Shown here: positions 1-12,232 of the stretch, piece after piece | Layout of the letters: each line of letters opens with the position of its first letter | How positions within the stretch are numbered: position 1 is the stretch's first letter | Assembly (NCBI GenBank): GCA_015680685.1 | Contig: MNCI01003660.1 | Coordinates: 1,427,065 to 1,491,064, forward strand | DNA from: Gnetum montanum | Lineage: Eukaryota > Streptophyta > Gnetopsida > Gnetales > Gnetaceae | Direction of reading: 5' to 3' | Length of the DNA stretch: 64,000 nt | Translations under genes and position numbers: made by a program | Notes under the pieces: model-generated | The model's input: the letters and a program-made list of their open reading frames with translations, nothing else | The model's database searches: none | What the model was told of the DNA's origin: nothing

Positions 1-1136
1 ACTACAAATTACAAAAGTCACGTAAGTGGGTCCTCCCCAAAGTAGGTTCCAACCTATAATGCCCTTGCATAACCACACCTTAAAATGTCTGTAGGCACTA
101 GAAGGGTTAAATGTAATCCACATTAGTTCCACAAAACACACACATGTAGATACTACAGTGATGAGGTAGGAATTCTATGCTACACAAGGCACAAGTCAAA
201 AATACATGAACATCGAGATGAGGTGAATTGTAGAAGGGATTGGAGAGATCAGGACATGAGGTAACTGACCCAAGGCATAATGAATCTTGAGTGTAAGGTG
301 TGATTAATGTGTCATTATCCCATCACTCTAAAATCAAGACCAAGTCCATTCCTTCGATCAGTGACATCGCATTGTTTCATCCAATGATGGACAACCATAA
401 GAGCACCATGAAAGCAAGGTGTACGATCACTTGGCATTTTGTCCAAGGGAGGTGTGAGTTGGAATTTCTTTGTGGCACGTTGTTCTGATCTTTTCTCTCT
501 TTTTTTTTTCCTTTTTTTTTCTTTGTGTGGCCACATTAGCACACTCTTCTTCTCTTTTTTTTTTTGATGTATAATCTAGAGAAGTCACCTACCTTTAGGC
601 ATGGGTGCATATCTTTCCAATGGGACCCCCTAGAATAGCATTGGGTTTTTTTTGATGGAGTTCCTTCATTACTCTTATTACCATTTTTCGTTAGATCTAC
701 AAGGATCTTAGTACAACCAAGCTACATGATAACACCTCACAGATGTCACTAAAGAGAATCCACAAGTCCCCTTAACGTCACATCCTGGCCATTCCTTCTT
801 AGTCTATCATTTTTCGCTCTGGGAATAATGAGCACAAAATTACTTTTAAGTTTTTATGATGACAAGAATATCATCGTACCCAAAGTAGAACCTCTTATTA
901 ATAGAATGGGTGGGTGGATGTGATGGGCTCGTTGTCCAAATAATTAGTTACTCGAGACTTGATAACAAAGAACAACACCTCAACCAATGAGTTACATAAG
1001 TGCTTTATTCATAGATGAGATTACTCATAAAAAGATAAAATAATAAATAAAAAGATAAAACAACAAATTGAAAGATGAAAAACTAAAAAATAAAAAAATG
1101 TAAAGTTAAAGGAAAAACATTTATTAATTCTATTTG
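1..1136 (-). repeat. Element C: conserved noncoding block downstream of gag
   Basis: This block is homologous to the post-pol spacers of E (12956-14105), A (39767-41150) and B (55395-56650). Shared landmarks read on the minus strand are the segment around 25-60 (ACCCACTT and neighbouring bases, facing the aORF side), the segment around 590-650 (CCCATGCCTAAAGGT type) and long pyrimidine tracts (490-530, 556-566) that are purine tracts on the coding strand. The short ORFs here are not homologous to any element protein. No aORF is visible before the window edge. Confidence 0.65.
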
Positions 1137-3299
1137 TTAGAATGGGGGATATCCCCCATAACTAAATTTTTGATCATAGCTAGAATTAATAAATGAAAGG
1201 TTAGGATCCATGCATGTTGGAAATATTGGGACCTCATCATATCCAACCCATTGGGTGTTTTTTGATGTGGTGGTTGGAATGTTCCCAAATTGGGGTTCAC
1301 ACACCTGATTAATGTTGACATAGTAGGGCAAGTTATAAGATGTCGTTAATTGATAAGGAGTTGACCCAGTATGGCACTTGTGATTGTAATATGGTATGCA
1401 AGGATTGGTATGTCTCCCTACGTGGCTATATTCATTGGGCCCCATAGTTGTTGGAGGTATGATCGGTGGCCTTGATAAGGTAACATGAGGCATTAGATTC
1501 AAGGAGAAGGATGCACCATAGTGTTGAACTTGTGCTAAGTAGGAGGATGTAGTGGTCTCATAACTGTGCGGGTCCTTCCTATGGTCATGTCTAAAGAAAG
1601 GATGCTTCTAGCATTGTGAAGGATTCCCACTATAGTTGATAATAGCAGTGCAAGTGACGTTCATGGGTTGGTGCTATGGTGCAAAACCTTCTAGAAAAAC
1701 TGGCGGCGATGTAGAAGGAGGTGAAGGATGAGAATATTAAGGTTGAGGAGAAGTGTAAGGTACCCAAGGTGGTGGTCCTATTGGTGAGGATATGGGTTGA
1801 TGGTATTGAGGATAATGATAATAATGTGGTGAGATAGAGGATGTTGACCCAGTTGGGGAAACAAGATGTTGGACTTGATAAGCACTTGGGTTCAAATAAT
1901 AGGAAGGGTGTAGCTAGTTTGGGGCTTTCCCCATGACTGGGATTTTTGCCACTATGATTGAACACAGTATTTTTGTATGAACTTTGGATGTAACATTCAT
2001 CCCCAATGTTCATGTAAATGTGATAAGATTGGGCATTGACCTTTAGGGTGATCGTACAGGAAAATGTTACATTGATACATATGATTGGCAGTTAAGTTCT
2101 TATTCTCTTCTACCCTTCTTTCCGATTGTCTAGTGATATTTTGTCATGTTTCTTAGTTCATCATGGCTCTACCTCCAATAATATTGGCATATTCTCCACA
2201 TTTTTCATGTATCCACTTCATCATCTTATTGATCTTTGCCTTAATTTCATCTAATGATTGTAATATTGGAAAAGATGATTCCACATCCTTTAGGTGAGTT
2301 GATTTTTCCTCTTCCTAATTATGGACCTTTGTTAGGTTGAGATTTTGGTCCCATTGAGATTTTTCAGCATTCTCCCATTTAGCCATTTCTCCTTATTCTT
2401 TTTCTAGCCACTTAATAAGCTCTTGGAATTGATGGGTTCATAGTTCATATAGTTGACCTGGGACATACATCCCTAAGGTTTCCCTTGTTTCATTATGAAG
2501 CCCATCTATGATATGGTACATCAGCCTCTCCTTAGAAAACCCATGGCCTAAGAAATTGTTTAACAGTGCATAATATATTTCTAAGGCCATGTCCAAGGGT
2601 TCATGTTGTGCTTGTTTCCATTCTTGGATGTCTCCTCAAGGCTAAAACTCTTGCATAGGTTTGATATCTTTCATTGAAGAGTTCTACCATTGTTGGCCAA
2701 TGTTGAATTGATTTTGGTTTTAAAGACCTATACCATACTTTTGCTTGGCCAATGAGTGTTGTGGAAAAGAGCTTAAGTTTTTTCCATCCATTATCAATAT
2801 TGTTCCATATATAGGCATCATGGAAGGCTTATAAATGATGTTGCAGATCTAAATTATAGCCTCATGAAAACTTGGGAAAGTTGTTTAAATCAAGCCTAGG
2901 TAGATGACTTTCCTTACGATGCCTGTGGGATATTTAAACAGCCTATTGCATATGCATTAGGCTCTTAGTGGTCAACAAGGGTTCTTTGTCACTAAGTAGG
3001 TTATAAGTTTATGAGTTGGGATGATGTTGTCTTTGTTCATGTTGGCATTCCTGACTTTTCCCATGGGTTCGATTTTTATTTCTATGCCGACCCCTTAAGG
3101 AATAGTCATCCATTCTTGGGGATGTCCCATATTCACTAGAGGTGTTTGAGTTGGATGACAAAAGTCCTTGAGTATCATTGGGGTATTTATGAACATATGA
3201 AACTCTTGCATCAAATTGAGTACTCCAAACTCCTTCGTTGGTTCACCAATGAATTGCCTTGTTAGATGTTGCGTTATCACTGTCTTGTGAAAGAGACAT
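1137..3299 (-). pseudogene. gag: Element C gag, ~720 codons, broken
   Basis: Capsid/nucleocapsid polyprotein of an LTR retrotransposon. The start chosen is the ATG at 3299-3297, giving MSLSQDSDN; the N-terminal 100 residues are Ser/Asn/Arg-rich and unlike the gag starts of B and D. The Retrotrans_gag-like core follows near 2890-2640 (AFHDAY, then W-KKLKLFSTTLIGQAK and NERYQTYARVLALRR). A zinc-knuckle-like motif CNIFLYDHPKGQC lies at 2033-2071, with Phe at the usual second Cys. The C-terminal 300 residues are rich in Pro, Gln, Tyr, Ser and Thr and end in YGGYPPF before a stop at 1137-1139. Several in-frame stops and frame changes occur. No protease motif follows, unlike gag in A, B, D and E, where protease continues in the same frame. 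Confidence 0.7.
2033..2071 (-). other. Variant zinc knuckle in element C gag
   Basis: Minus-strand translation gives CNIFLYDHPKGQC followed by PILSHL. Spacing is C-x2-F-x3-H-x4-C; the canonical retroviral knuckle is C-x2-C-x4-H-x4-C. The same block occurs in D, E and B, so the alignment is secure; zinc binding is inferred only. Confidence 0.6.
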
Positions 3300-3414
3300 T
3301 ATTTCGAATTGTGTGTGACTTAACTAAATTTAATTTCTTTACCTAAAATATATATTATTAATACCTTGTTACATCAATATTTTATGATATAACTAATCTA
3401 GATAACTAGCATCG

Positions 3415-3432
3415 TCCCCAGCAATGGTGCTA
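3415..3432 (-). promoter_or_regulatory. Element C primer-binding site, tRNA-Asp type
   Basis: The minus strand reads TAGCACCATTGCTGGGGA immediately inside the LTR. The expected complement of the tRNA-Asp 3' end is TGGCGCCGTTGCCGGGGA. The four differences are all C/T or G/A transitions. This fixes element orientation and marks the 3434-4341 repeat as the 5' LTR. Confidence 0.75.
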
Positions 3433-3433
3433 A

Positions 3434-4341
3434 TGATGAGTGGCGAGGTACCCCTACACTCAATCATACAAATACAAGCATTCATACATGATCCGGTTGA
3501 ACTCTACAGATGGGCTAGTTGTGGTATTTAGATAGTTACTCATTGATCACAGTTTGCTATCTTCCCACTTAGACTAGTATTTATGTTGTCACGTATGGTT
3601 TTTTCCAGAGCGAGGTGTATGATGAAACTAGTGCTACTCCTAGAGGCAATGGAAAATAACTTTAATTAGACTAAGAAGGAGAGAGAGAGAGAGAGAATCT
3701 AACTATGAGGAAATGGGAGGAGAGAATCTAAGCTAGCCTAAGTGTGATGAGTATCTGTTCCTTGATCATCTGTACACATCTTCGACCTTATGTACCACTA
3801 CCACTTGGATTACCAAGCACATGTCCTAGGTACGCTACTGGGTTACCAAGTAGTCACACTTAAATGCTCGTGGTTAATTCATACTCATTTTGCATTTGCT
3901 AATAGGGGTAGGAGATGAGGGTAGAGAAATATTAATTATGAAAGTAATAAATAATAATTAAAATTAAGTGAATGCTGCAATGATAAAGTAATCTCGATCT
4001 TTATTGCCGATCATGTGCATGTCCAAGTACATCACACTTGAATAAAGGTTTCGTACAATTACAATCATCACACTGTGAGCATGCACTGGGGAAAGGGTTG
4101 AGAGGAAAAATGGACAAAAATATCCTACTCTAACACTAACTTCCTATGACTTTCTTGTGCACCCTATTGTGTATTTATAGGCTCACATGCAAACCATGAT
4201 ATCTCCTATTCAATATCGCTAGTGAGGCCATGATATTGTGTACCTAATATCGAGGGTTTGATATCAGGGGTCCAATATTGGGACTTATCAGACCTGATAT
4301 CTTGTACCCGATATTAGCACCTAGCAAACCATGATTCATCA
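3434..4341 (-). repeat. Element C 5' LTR
   Basis: The 908-bp LTR is bounded by TG/CA (plus strand TGATGAGTGG...GATTCATCA). Its inner end abuts the primer site and its outer end aligns with the right end of LTR G. The minus-strand TATA box is TATAAATA at 4172-4179. U3 (about 4195-4330) carries repeated GATATC and AATATCG words. The R/U5 side holds two copies of the ~33-bp ACTGGGTTACCAAG minisatellite (3798-3860). A (GA)n microsatellite lies at about 3678-3696. Confidence 0.85.
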
Positions 4342-7241
4342 TCTATGTACTAAGTTTAATCTTCCTAAGTACTAACTCTAGCTTCACATATCCTAGATAA
4401 AGGTAACATCTTTTAATATTATCTTAGAATAAATCATATTATCTTTAGCATAGTTCTAATAACTCCTTATTCAATCATAATCTATATTTAGATCATAATA
4501 TAATAAAAGTCATGATATAAACTTACTTCATAGATTGAGATCAATGAATTAGGTTCCTTCAATTTCTTCTATTGATTTTTTCCCATATATGTTAAGCATA
4601 AACTTAAAATGATTAAAATTTTTGTTTCCTAATACTTTGATAAATATATTTTCCACTTAATAATCAATGTGAATTTGAAATTTTTGAACTTATTTTAGAA
4701 GATCCATGGAATCTATTCATGTATAATTCCACAATTCTAGTTCTATCTCCTTATAATTCTAAAGGAAAATCCAAGTTGGAAGACCAATAAATTAAGAAAA
4801 GGGATGTCAAGCTTTTATTTAACTAACATGGACAAGATTATCATTTCTAAAATTTCAAACTATCTTAGTTTCATAGAATTTTGAAAGATGTTGAAAGTTA
4901 TGTGCAAGTGATCTATTAAGGTATGTAGTATTAAGTTGTAAACCTTTATAATAGAGTTAAGTATAAGAAATAAAAAATGGATTGTAATTAGCTAGTAAGA
5001 ACATTAATGAAGTAAAAAATTTTGATAAATTTCTTTGAAGCATAGTTAGATGATATGATCCCATCATCTTTACCATTGAAGATGCTAGAGACTTGTTAAA
5101 GTTGTCTATAACACCCCCTCTAGCACTACCTATTACTAAAGAAGATGCTACATTAAAGAAAATTAGCATTGAAGTAATAATTGTATAGCATAGGAAATCA
5201 AATAAACCAAAATATGAAGTTATTTATAGATCACAAAAATATGTTAGTATCACCATGATAGTGAATATAATGTCATCGTAATGATATTCTTATTATTCAT
5301 AGTGAATACAACAAGTAGCTTGTTGTGATTAATTATGACATGTTAAGTCATTTCTAAAGGTTGTGATGATTCTATGAATGGTGCAAAGTCTTGAGAACTC
5401 TAGTCGTAATAACATATAAGCTACATATATCATACTTATGTTAAAGTGCACTCCTATGTTAAGGTACAATAGTTAGTTTCTAAACTTAATTCATTAGCAA
5501 TTACAAACAGCTATGATAGTTTAAAAAAAAGACTTGAAACTCCTTACAAAGGATAAAAGAATGCAAGTTCTTACTTCATAACATATGGAACAACAAGAAG
5601 ATGATATGAATAAGAAGAGTGATGAAGAATAAAGACAGGTTCAAAAGACACCAAGTAAGGTAGAGAAGTGACGTTGGAACAATAGCCATAATAATGTTTA
5701 TAAGTCAAAAGAGTTTATGAACAATAATGATTCATAAGATTATGAAGGTAAAATGTACAATACCAAAGGAAAGAACAAGAGCATGCAACAATGCTAAAAG
5801 ATATTACTAAGTACAAAAATTATAATGACCACCCAAGCATTAAAATTAAAAGGTTAAAGAAGTGACTCAAAGTTAAGTAGCAAATGTTGTAGAAGATAAG
5901 AGCAATCTTTGCAATACAAAATTTAGTTTCCTAAGGTGGAAGAAAAGATTTAAAAAGTACCATATATAATCTCATCTAGTTTCCTAAATAAGAAGAGAAG
6001 ACCATTTGAAAGGTTATAATGGTAAGTAAAGAAAAGAAAGGATATGACTTACAAAGACATATTTCATAAAGTACAATCAATGGAAGGCTTACAAAGAAGT
6101 ATGTCATAAAGCCTAATAAGCTAAGCCTAAGTGGCTTAGACAAATATGAAGAAGTAAGGACAATGAATCAAGTCCAAGTAAAAAATTTCATAACACATTG
6201 AATTAGGAATGATAGTCATAAGTATATTGCAACCTGACAATGAACAAGTGAATATGAACGAAAAGAAGATGCATCACCAAGAAGAAAAACACCACAAAAA
6301 CATTGGAAGTTTTTAGTAAGCTAGAACTTGGACATACAACAAGTCCAAAGATGATGTTACAAATTACCAAAATAAGGAACAAGTACTAAGTGATGGAATT
6401 AGTACAATGTAACTCTATTCATCATAAGAGTATTCATAAGGAGATTAGTTAGTAAGAATTACAATGCTCTCAACTGTTAGGAATATGAACAGCTACCATT
6501 ACGAAGAGAGAAACAATCTTACATTTATATAATATTAATATTACTATCAACTACAAAAAATTATATATTCTTATATAAAATATTGAGGAATAGAGAAATT
6601 CTAATATGATAATTAGAGTTTTCTAAGGGATGTAAAACTAGAGACTTCTAACAACATGACATATGAGTATAACATAAAGATGTACATATAAATAATTTGT
6701 AAGAGATAGAAGATGTATGTAATGATCAACATATTCATAGGCTTTGGACCTAATATTTGAAGCAATTATTTTGAGTTTTCTTAGTTATAATGATGCATTT
6801 TATTTCTCTTGATTTATAATACTATCTATCATTTGATGATAGTAATAGATGTAAGTGTTATTGATGTGCTTATGTTGTTGACTCATGTAATTTAATGTTG
6901 ACTTATTAATCTATCTATGATTTCATAATGATCATTGATTTGAATATTATTGATAATCTTATGATCTATATGATGAATAACACCTCTTCTATGCATTAGT
7001 TAAATGGTGTAATGATGATTGGTTAGATAATCAATTATTCTTTCTTTTATGGTTCATTTAAGTTATGCTACTGTGTGTTGTGTATTACTAGAGGCAACTA
7101 CTAAGTATATACTAACTACTAATTTAACATCTATTAATGTAATAAAAGAAAGAAATGTTGAGAAAAGATGAAGTAGAGATATTATATTATTTATGAGGTT
7201 GTTATTATGCTTTGATTGTTCATGTACTTCATGACCTATGT
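4342..7241. other. AT-rich interval, no recognisable gene
   Basis: These 2.9 kb separate the outer end of C's LTR from F's 3' LTR. Only very short ORFs occur. The stretch 5550-6350 is Lys/Asn-rich in forward frames, which could be the remains of an old coding sequence, but I could not match it to gag, pol or any host protein. No LTR, primer site or clear repeat was seen. Confidence 0.5.
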
Positions 7242-8114
7242 TGATGAGCGATGGAGCGATCCCAACACTCTAACATACAAGTCACGAGTGCCAGCATGCA
7301 ACCAAATCGTAATTTGTGAATGAACAATGTAATTATGCTAGTAATTGATGTTAAATTCAAGATCATTCTCTTCCCACTTTGAGCTAGTGAAGTGTAAGTG
7401 TATGGTTTAGCTCTTAGTGAGGTGTATGATTAACTGATGTTGAGATGCTCTTAAGTGCTCCTAAAGTAAACATGATTGAATAAGTTCTAAGTTTATTTAA
7501 ATAAGAAAACATAAAACCATGTTAACCTAGTGCAATGTACATCTAGTCCTAGTCTACCATACATGCCTTAGATTTATTTAGTCCTCACTAGGATTACCAA
7601 GTGGTATTACTACTGAGTGAATTAAGAAACACCACTAAATAACTACACTTAGCTCTTGAAACTAATCATATCCATATCTCTTACTAATGACATGTAAAAT
7701 AAAGTGCTTTAAACAGTAAAGTATCAAGCTAAGAAAATAGTAAAAATTATGCTAGGTAAGAAACTAAAACTAAGGAAATGCTACAATGATGGAAAGTAAT
7801 CTTGATCTTTATTGTAGTTTTGAACTATGTCCAAGTATAATTTACTCAAATAAAACACCAAGAAACTACCAAATATCATACTACAAGTATTTACTCTCTA
7901 CTAAAAATATGAAATAAAACTACAAGAGTTTCCCTAAGACTCAAAATAAAAAGTTTTCGATAATGCACCCAAGTGTTAGTCTTTATAGGGTTGCATAGAT
8001 CTCAAGACATCACATCAACAATGACGTAGCATGTACCTTGACATTGTATCTACAACATCGTTGCTACGATATCATACATATAAGATCACATTACAATAAA
8101 AATTTACCTTATCA
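7242..8114 (-). repeat. Element F 3' LTR
   Basis: The 873-bp LTR (plus strand TGATGAGCGA...CCTTATCA) is followed on the right by the minus-strand 3' priming motif, which identifies it as a 3' LTR of a minus-oriented element. U3 (about 7990-8080) contains dispersed CATCAACAATGACGT and GTTGCTACGATATC type words. The TATA region is degenerate near 7981. The left flank TATGT (7237-7241) is the expected target-duplication half, but no partner was found. Confidence 0.75.
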
Positions 8115-8137
8115 TACCCCCATGACTAACTAGAAAC
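8115..8137 (-). promoter_or_regulatory. Element F plus-strand priming site (PPT)
   Basis: The minus strand reads TTAGTCATGGGGGTA immediately before the LTR TGATAAGG. The same G-rich motif precedes the 3' LTRs of A, B, G and, degenerately, E. It is shorter than a classical polypurine tract. Confidence 0.6.
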
Positions 8138-8326
8138 TCATCCTTGAGTTAAAAAAAATGAGGATAGAGTCCCTTATAAAATTTAGAGGTAGACTTGATT
8201 GTGCATGACTTAATAATTATTTACATGAGTTAGAATGCCACAGTGGTGTTTTTACAAAATATGACACAGTTACATGACAAGATAAAAAAATTATATAAAA
8301 CAAAACTTGAAGTAGCTCAATGTATC

Positions 8327-11073
8327 TCATGTTCCAGGTAGTGGTGGCTCTTCCATTAGCTGCTTTACTTTGTTGATAGGCTTTTTGAATTGGTATCTAT
8401 TAAGGAGTGCATAAATCTTTTCTTCCTATGTCCTTTCTTCATTTATCATCCATGCTTGTTATGCAATTTCAGATGGAGTAGGTACATCCCATGGGCATGG
8501 TAGTTGCAGAAACATTTTGTTGGCTTTTATGTACCATGCTACAAACTATTTCCTCTTCTTCTTAAAAGCTCTAGTTGTCTTTCTTAGCTCTTGGCAATCT
8601 AACATTTGATGTGTTAGGTTAGCTACTACATCCTTCTAGCATTGGTAGCTAGCTTTGACAATTTAAAGTTCAAAGTTTTCCACATGTAATTTCTATAATG
8701 CATCCTTTCAATCAACAAACTCCTTCTCATACATTACATAGACCACCACTACTTGTTGGTCTAACTCATTCCTAGGCCTATTTACTATTAACATGGCTAG
8801 ATTAGCATATTGGAGGTTTGCTAATCCCATGTACTCTATTAAATCTTTGATCTACAAGTCCTTATTTTTCACTTTATCTTGGTGGACATGGGCGAGGCTA
8901 TCTAGAACTAGCTACTAATCTAGATTTTATGCATAAATTGAATTGATTTTAGCCTTCGCCATATGGATCTCTTTCTCTTTTATTTTTTGTACATGTCCAC
9001 ATAATCCTTAAAATGCTCTTTTAGTTGCTTATTTTTCTTGGCCTCATTTTACCATGCATTGATTTCAATTGCAAGCTTTTAATGAATGGCATGGACCTCT
9101 CTGATTGATAAGGTTCTATTTTCTTGGGTCAAGCAACTCATATCCTAGTTGACATAGACTAGTTTTTCTTGGGTCAAGAACATTCTTCTACCTTTTGTTG
9201 TTGGTTAATTGAGCATTTTCAGTAGCTAGTTTTTATTTTCTTCTTGTAAGGTTATGAGAGCTTTAGCATGTGCATATGTTTGTGCCTTAGCAATAGATGC
9301 ATCCCACACTACCTTCTCTTTCTCTTCTCCATTCTCATGTTATGGTCAATCAACTACCTCATGTGGTTGGTTCTAAATTGATCCAATTAGTCTAGCACTA
9401 TGAATTGTGCTGATCTATTCTTTCAACTCTCAAGATGTATAATTATTCCTACAAAATTTGCACTTCATTTTCTACATGCACCATGACCAACTTTCCTTTT
9501 ATGGCTATTAAATTAGACTAGACTATAGTGAAATCACTAGGGATATCAAAAAGATTCTACATCACTTGTCCTATCTACAATAATCTATCTAGAATATCTT
9601 CATGCTTTGTAGAAGTTAGTGAGGTTCTGACAAGAATTTGAGCATCCCATGCTCCAGAGATATTAGCCAGTCGCATAACAAGTATGTTGAAAGATTCCTT
9701 AATGTGGTTAATGATGACCTCTACAACTCTTGCTACATATTGGTGTTGCATGACTACAACAATGGCACCTTCATCAATTTCAAGCATGACTTGGAATGAT
9801 GCAACATTCCTAGATATCTATTGTGTACAATCATTCTCTTCTTTTACTTGGAGTGATATTTGCCACTAGTTGGGTCTATGGATATTTTGGGCCTTGTGAA
9901 GCTCTCCCATACTTTGTACAAATTAGCTCCTTCCCTTGTTCCCCAAGATATTGTTTCTACAATATGCTACAGATGGCTCATGGATGGTCAATAATCTTGC
10001 AATGGCAGTAGTGGTACTTCTTGTTGTTATTTTTGTTTTTGCTATTACTCAGCTACTAGGTCTTGCTTATTGTTACTAACTAGCAGCTAGAATGCTACCA
10101 ATAAGAGTGGTACCTATAGCTCCCTCAATGCTTGCTAATTTTTCTACTTAATCCTTCTTTGGTGACACTAGCTTGAACATTTCTGCATAAGAAGCATTTT
10201 GAGCCCTCCTAGGGACATCATTGGTGTATCCTATGATTTCAGCTTGCTTGCATAACTTCCTAATGAGGCAAGGGAATGGAAGTATTAGCTTCCCTACCTT
10301 CTTTTCTTCAAACCACCTTTGGTTATTGAGGAAAAATAGATGGGTAATGTTAATGTTGAATTTTCCAATTAGAATTACACTTCCTCTAGCCACATATGTG
10401 GATATTTTGTTGAGCCTATTTATTGGAAACAAGTGGTTTTAAAATATATCTTTTCCTTAGCTGTGAACTCGCTATAATCTTTTTCTTCTTTACCATATGC
10501 CTTGTGCAACCAAAACTGTTTTGCCTTAGTATCAGATCTTGTTGAGATATGTTCTACATTTGTCCATTCATTTGGGATATTGAGGGCCTTAGAAATTGTC
10601 TCCACTGAGTAAGGTATAGATATTTCCTCAATTTTGATTGTTGCATCAACCTTTTTATTTTAACAAAATTGGTACATTTTTCCTAGTTACCATTCACCAC
10701 TATTGGATAATGTAGGCCACAAAGGAAATTCTTGGAGTTGTGTCTTCACTTCTTCTAGAGAAAACTCCATGAAAGGACCAAATTTTAACTTCATAATGAT
10801 TATGGGCATGATAGGCTTTTCTTGTATGGCTTGGAGGCATTCTGGTGACAATGTGAGGTGTTGTTCTTATTTAGGTACTTGTGGAAATTTTGCCTCTCCT
10901 TGGGCTAAGAGCTTTATAGTAGGAGTCTATTAATGAATGCCATATAATTAAGCCTCATACTCTAAATGTTCCACTTGAGGAGTTTTTTTCCATACTTGGC
11001 CTCTCCCATGGCCTCTTGATCTCTAGCTTCCATGTTGGGAAGGTTCTTTAGTTGTTGGTCTCTTTGGGGCCAT
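8327..11073 (-). pseudogene. Element F aORF (env-position third ORF), broken
   Basis: Homologue of the third ORFs of A and B, about 915 codons. The ATG at 11073-11071 gives MAPKRPTTKEPSQHG, matching the MAPK/MAPR starts of the other two. A globular N-terminal third includes FGPFMEFSLEEVKTQLQ and then LILPFPCLIRKLCKQAEI (10330-10240), the segment resembling the 'putative plant transposon protein' domain found after integrase in Athila-type elements. A Lys/Glu/Gln-rich, probably coiled-coil middle follows. The conserved C-terminus has PWDVPTPSEIA and EEKIYALLNRY (about 8500-8390), ending EPPLPGT and a stop at 8329-8327. In-frame stops break it throughout. A structural or envelope-like role is inference from position only. 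Confidence 0.65.
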
Positions 11074-11346
11074 TTGTAATCAACAAAGGTTTGAAATTAT
11101 TAAAGTGTTTACATTAGTTATTAATAGATTTTTATCTTCCTCATACCCTTGGTTGGATCAAGTTCTTATCTTATCATGATTGTAGAGTTAGCAAAAGTTT
11201 CAAAAAGAAATCCCTTAGGTGTTGTATCATTTGTTACTTATGGCCTTCCATAGTTATTATTTTCTTACTTATTATGGCTTAAAATACTTGGTATGGTTCA
11301 TTAAGAGGGTTATCTAAATATTTTTGTCCTAAGTTTGATTGACTAA
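11074..11346 (-). other. Element F aORF leader remnant
   Basis: This 270-bp noncoding stretch lies upstream of F's aORF start. It is too short to reach the position where A and B carry the internal U3-like promoter, and no such block or TATA box is visible. Confidence 0.45.
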
Positions 11347-12209
11347 TGATGAGTTGCAAGGTACCCTTATATCCCACGATACGAATATGAGCATTCATGC
11401 GTAATCTAGTCAAATTCTGAGGATTAAGGGCTTATGCACCTACATAGAATAAGGATGAGTTATGCAGTCATTATCTTCCCAAGCTTACTTGTAAGGCATA
11501 ATTTTATCGTTAAGTAAAATTGAGGTATAGGATTTTTTTAATGTTTTTTATATTTTCTATCTTGGTCTCCTAAGTGTGTGAAATGAAAATATTTAGTTAA
11601 CTAATGGATTTTTGTAACTCTAATGTTGTTTAAATCCTAATGCTAGCATCCATTCCCACTCTCTAGACACATCCTGAACCAGTGTAACACTACTGTGATT
11701 ACCAAACACTAGTCATTATTGGGTTACCAAGTGTTCCATGTATGCTTGAAGTGGTCATGCTGAGTGTGCTAATTTGTTGATAATTAATAATTTTATAATA
11801 ATAACATTGATTAACTAATGAGGCCATCAAATAACAGTAAATAACATTAAATGCAATAATTAAGCTATTTTGAATGTTGCAAGGTTTATCACAAATTTTA
11901 TTTTTATTTCGAAACACAAGGTGTGCTCAGGTACATAGTGCTCGAATAAAGATCCATTCACTCTATGACTCCTACTACAGGCACTCAAAAATAATTCTAA
12001 CTCTAGAAGAAAAAAACTACAAGAGTTTGGCTTAAGGATTGAAAAAATACTATGCAAAACCAAGCGCCCCTATCCCTTATTTATAGACAATGAGATAGGC
12101 TCTGACATTGCGTGTTTGATGTCGCTTGGTTGATTCAATACCGCATATCTAATATCGGGGGTCTAATATCAGGGGTCCGATATTGTGTCACTTATTTGGT
12201 GACTGATCA
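11347..12209 (-). repeat. Element E 3' LTR
   Basis: The 863-bp LTR (plus strand TGATGAGTTG...GGTGACTGATCA) has a minus-strand TATA box at 12078-12085. Its right end abuts a degenerate GGAGTA priming site, so it is a 3' LTR. U3 (about 12100-12200) has repeated GACATTG, AATATCGGGGGTC and ATATCAGGGGTCC words. The left flank ACTAA (11342-11346) does not match the flank of D's LTR (CTGCT), so these two LTRs do not bound one insertion. Confidence 0.8.
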
Positions 12210-12232
12210 TACTCCTACAATGGAATGAAAAC
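12210..12232 (-). promoter_or_regulatory. Element E plus-strand priming site, degenerate
   Basis: The minus strand reads GTTTTCATTCCATTGTAGGAGTA before the LTR TGATCAGTC. It is recognisable by position and by the TTTTCATTC and GTA parts; the usual run of five G is broken to GGAG. Confidence 0.5.

Larger units (their letters stand above)
1..4341 (-). mobile_element. Element C: gag-only (non-autonomous) Athila/Tat-like LTR retrotransposon, 3' end outside the window
   Basis: Read on the minus strand, the order is 5' LTR (4341 to 3434), tRNA-Asp-type primer site, a long broken gag, then the same noncoding block that follows pol in elements A, B and E. No protease, RT, RNase H or integrase motif lies between gag and that block, so this copy is either a gag-only element or a pol-deletion derivative. 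The 3' LTR would lie left of base 1. The right flank (4342-4346, TCTAT) should be half of a target-site duplication, but its partner is not visible. The LTR belongs to the same family as LTRs G and H at the right end of the window. Confidence 0.75.
7242..11346 (-). mobile_element. Element F: truncated Athila/Tat-like element, 3' LTR plus aORF
   Basis: Minus-strand order is leader (11346-11074), aORF (11073-8327), short spacer, G-rich priming site, 3' LTR (8114-7242). Gag-pol and the 5' LTR are absent because E's 3' LTR begins at 11347, directly upstream of the aORF. The missing 5' part was probably separated by E's insertion and then lost in the deletion that fused D and E. Confidence 0.65.

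Noticed and set aside
1137-1502. Stand-alone 121-codon gene
   Set aside because: It is the C-terminal piece of element C gag, in frame with upstream broken segments.
4957-6600. Possible Ty1/copia gag or host gene
   Set aside because: Only short Lys/Asn-rich frames; no zinc knuckle, RT or other motif could be aligned.
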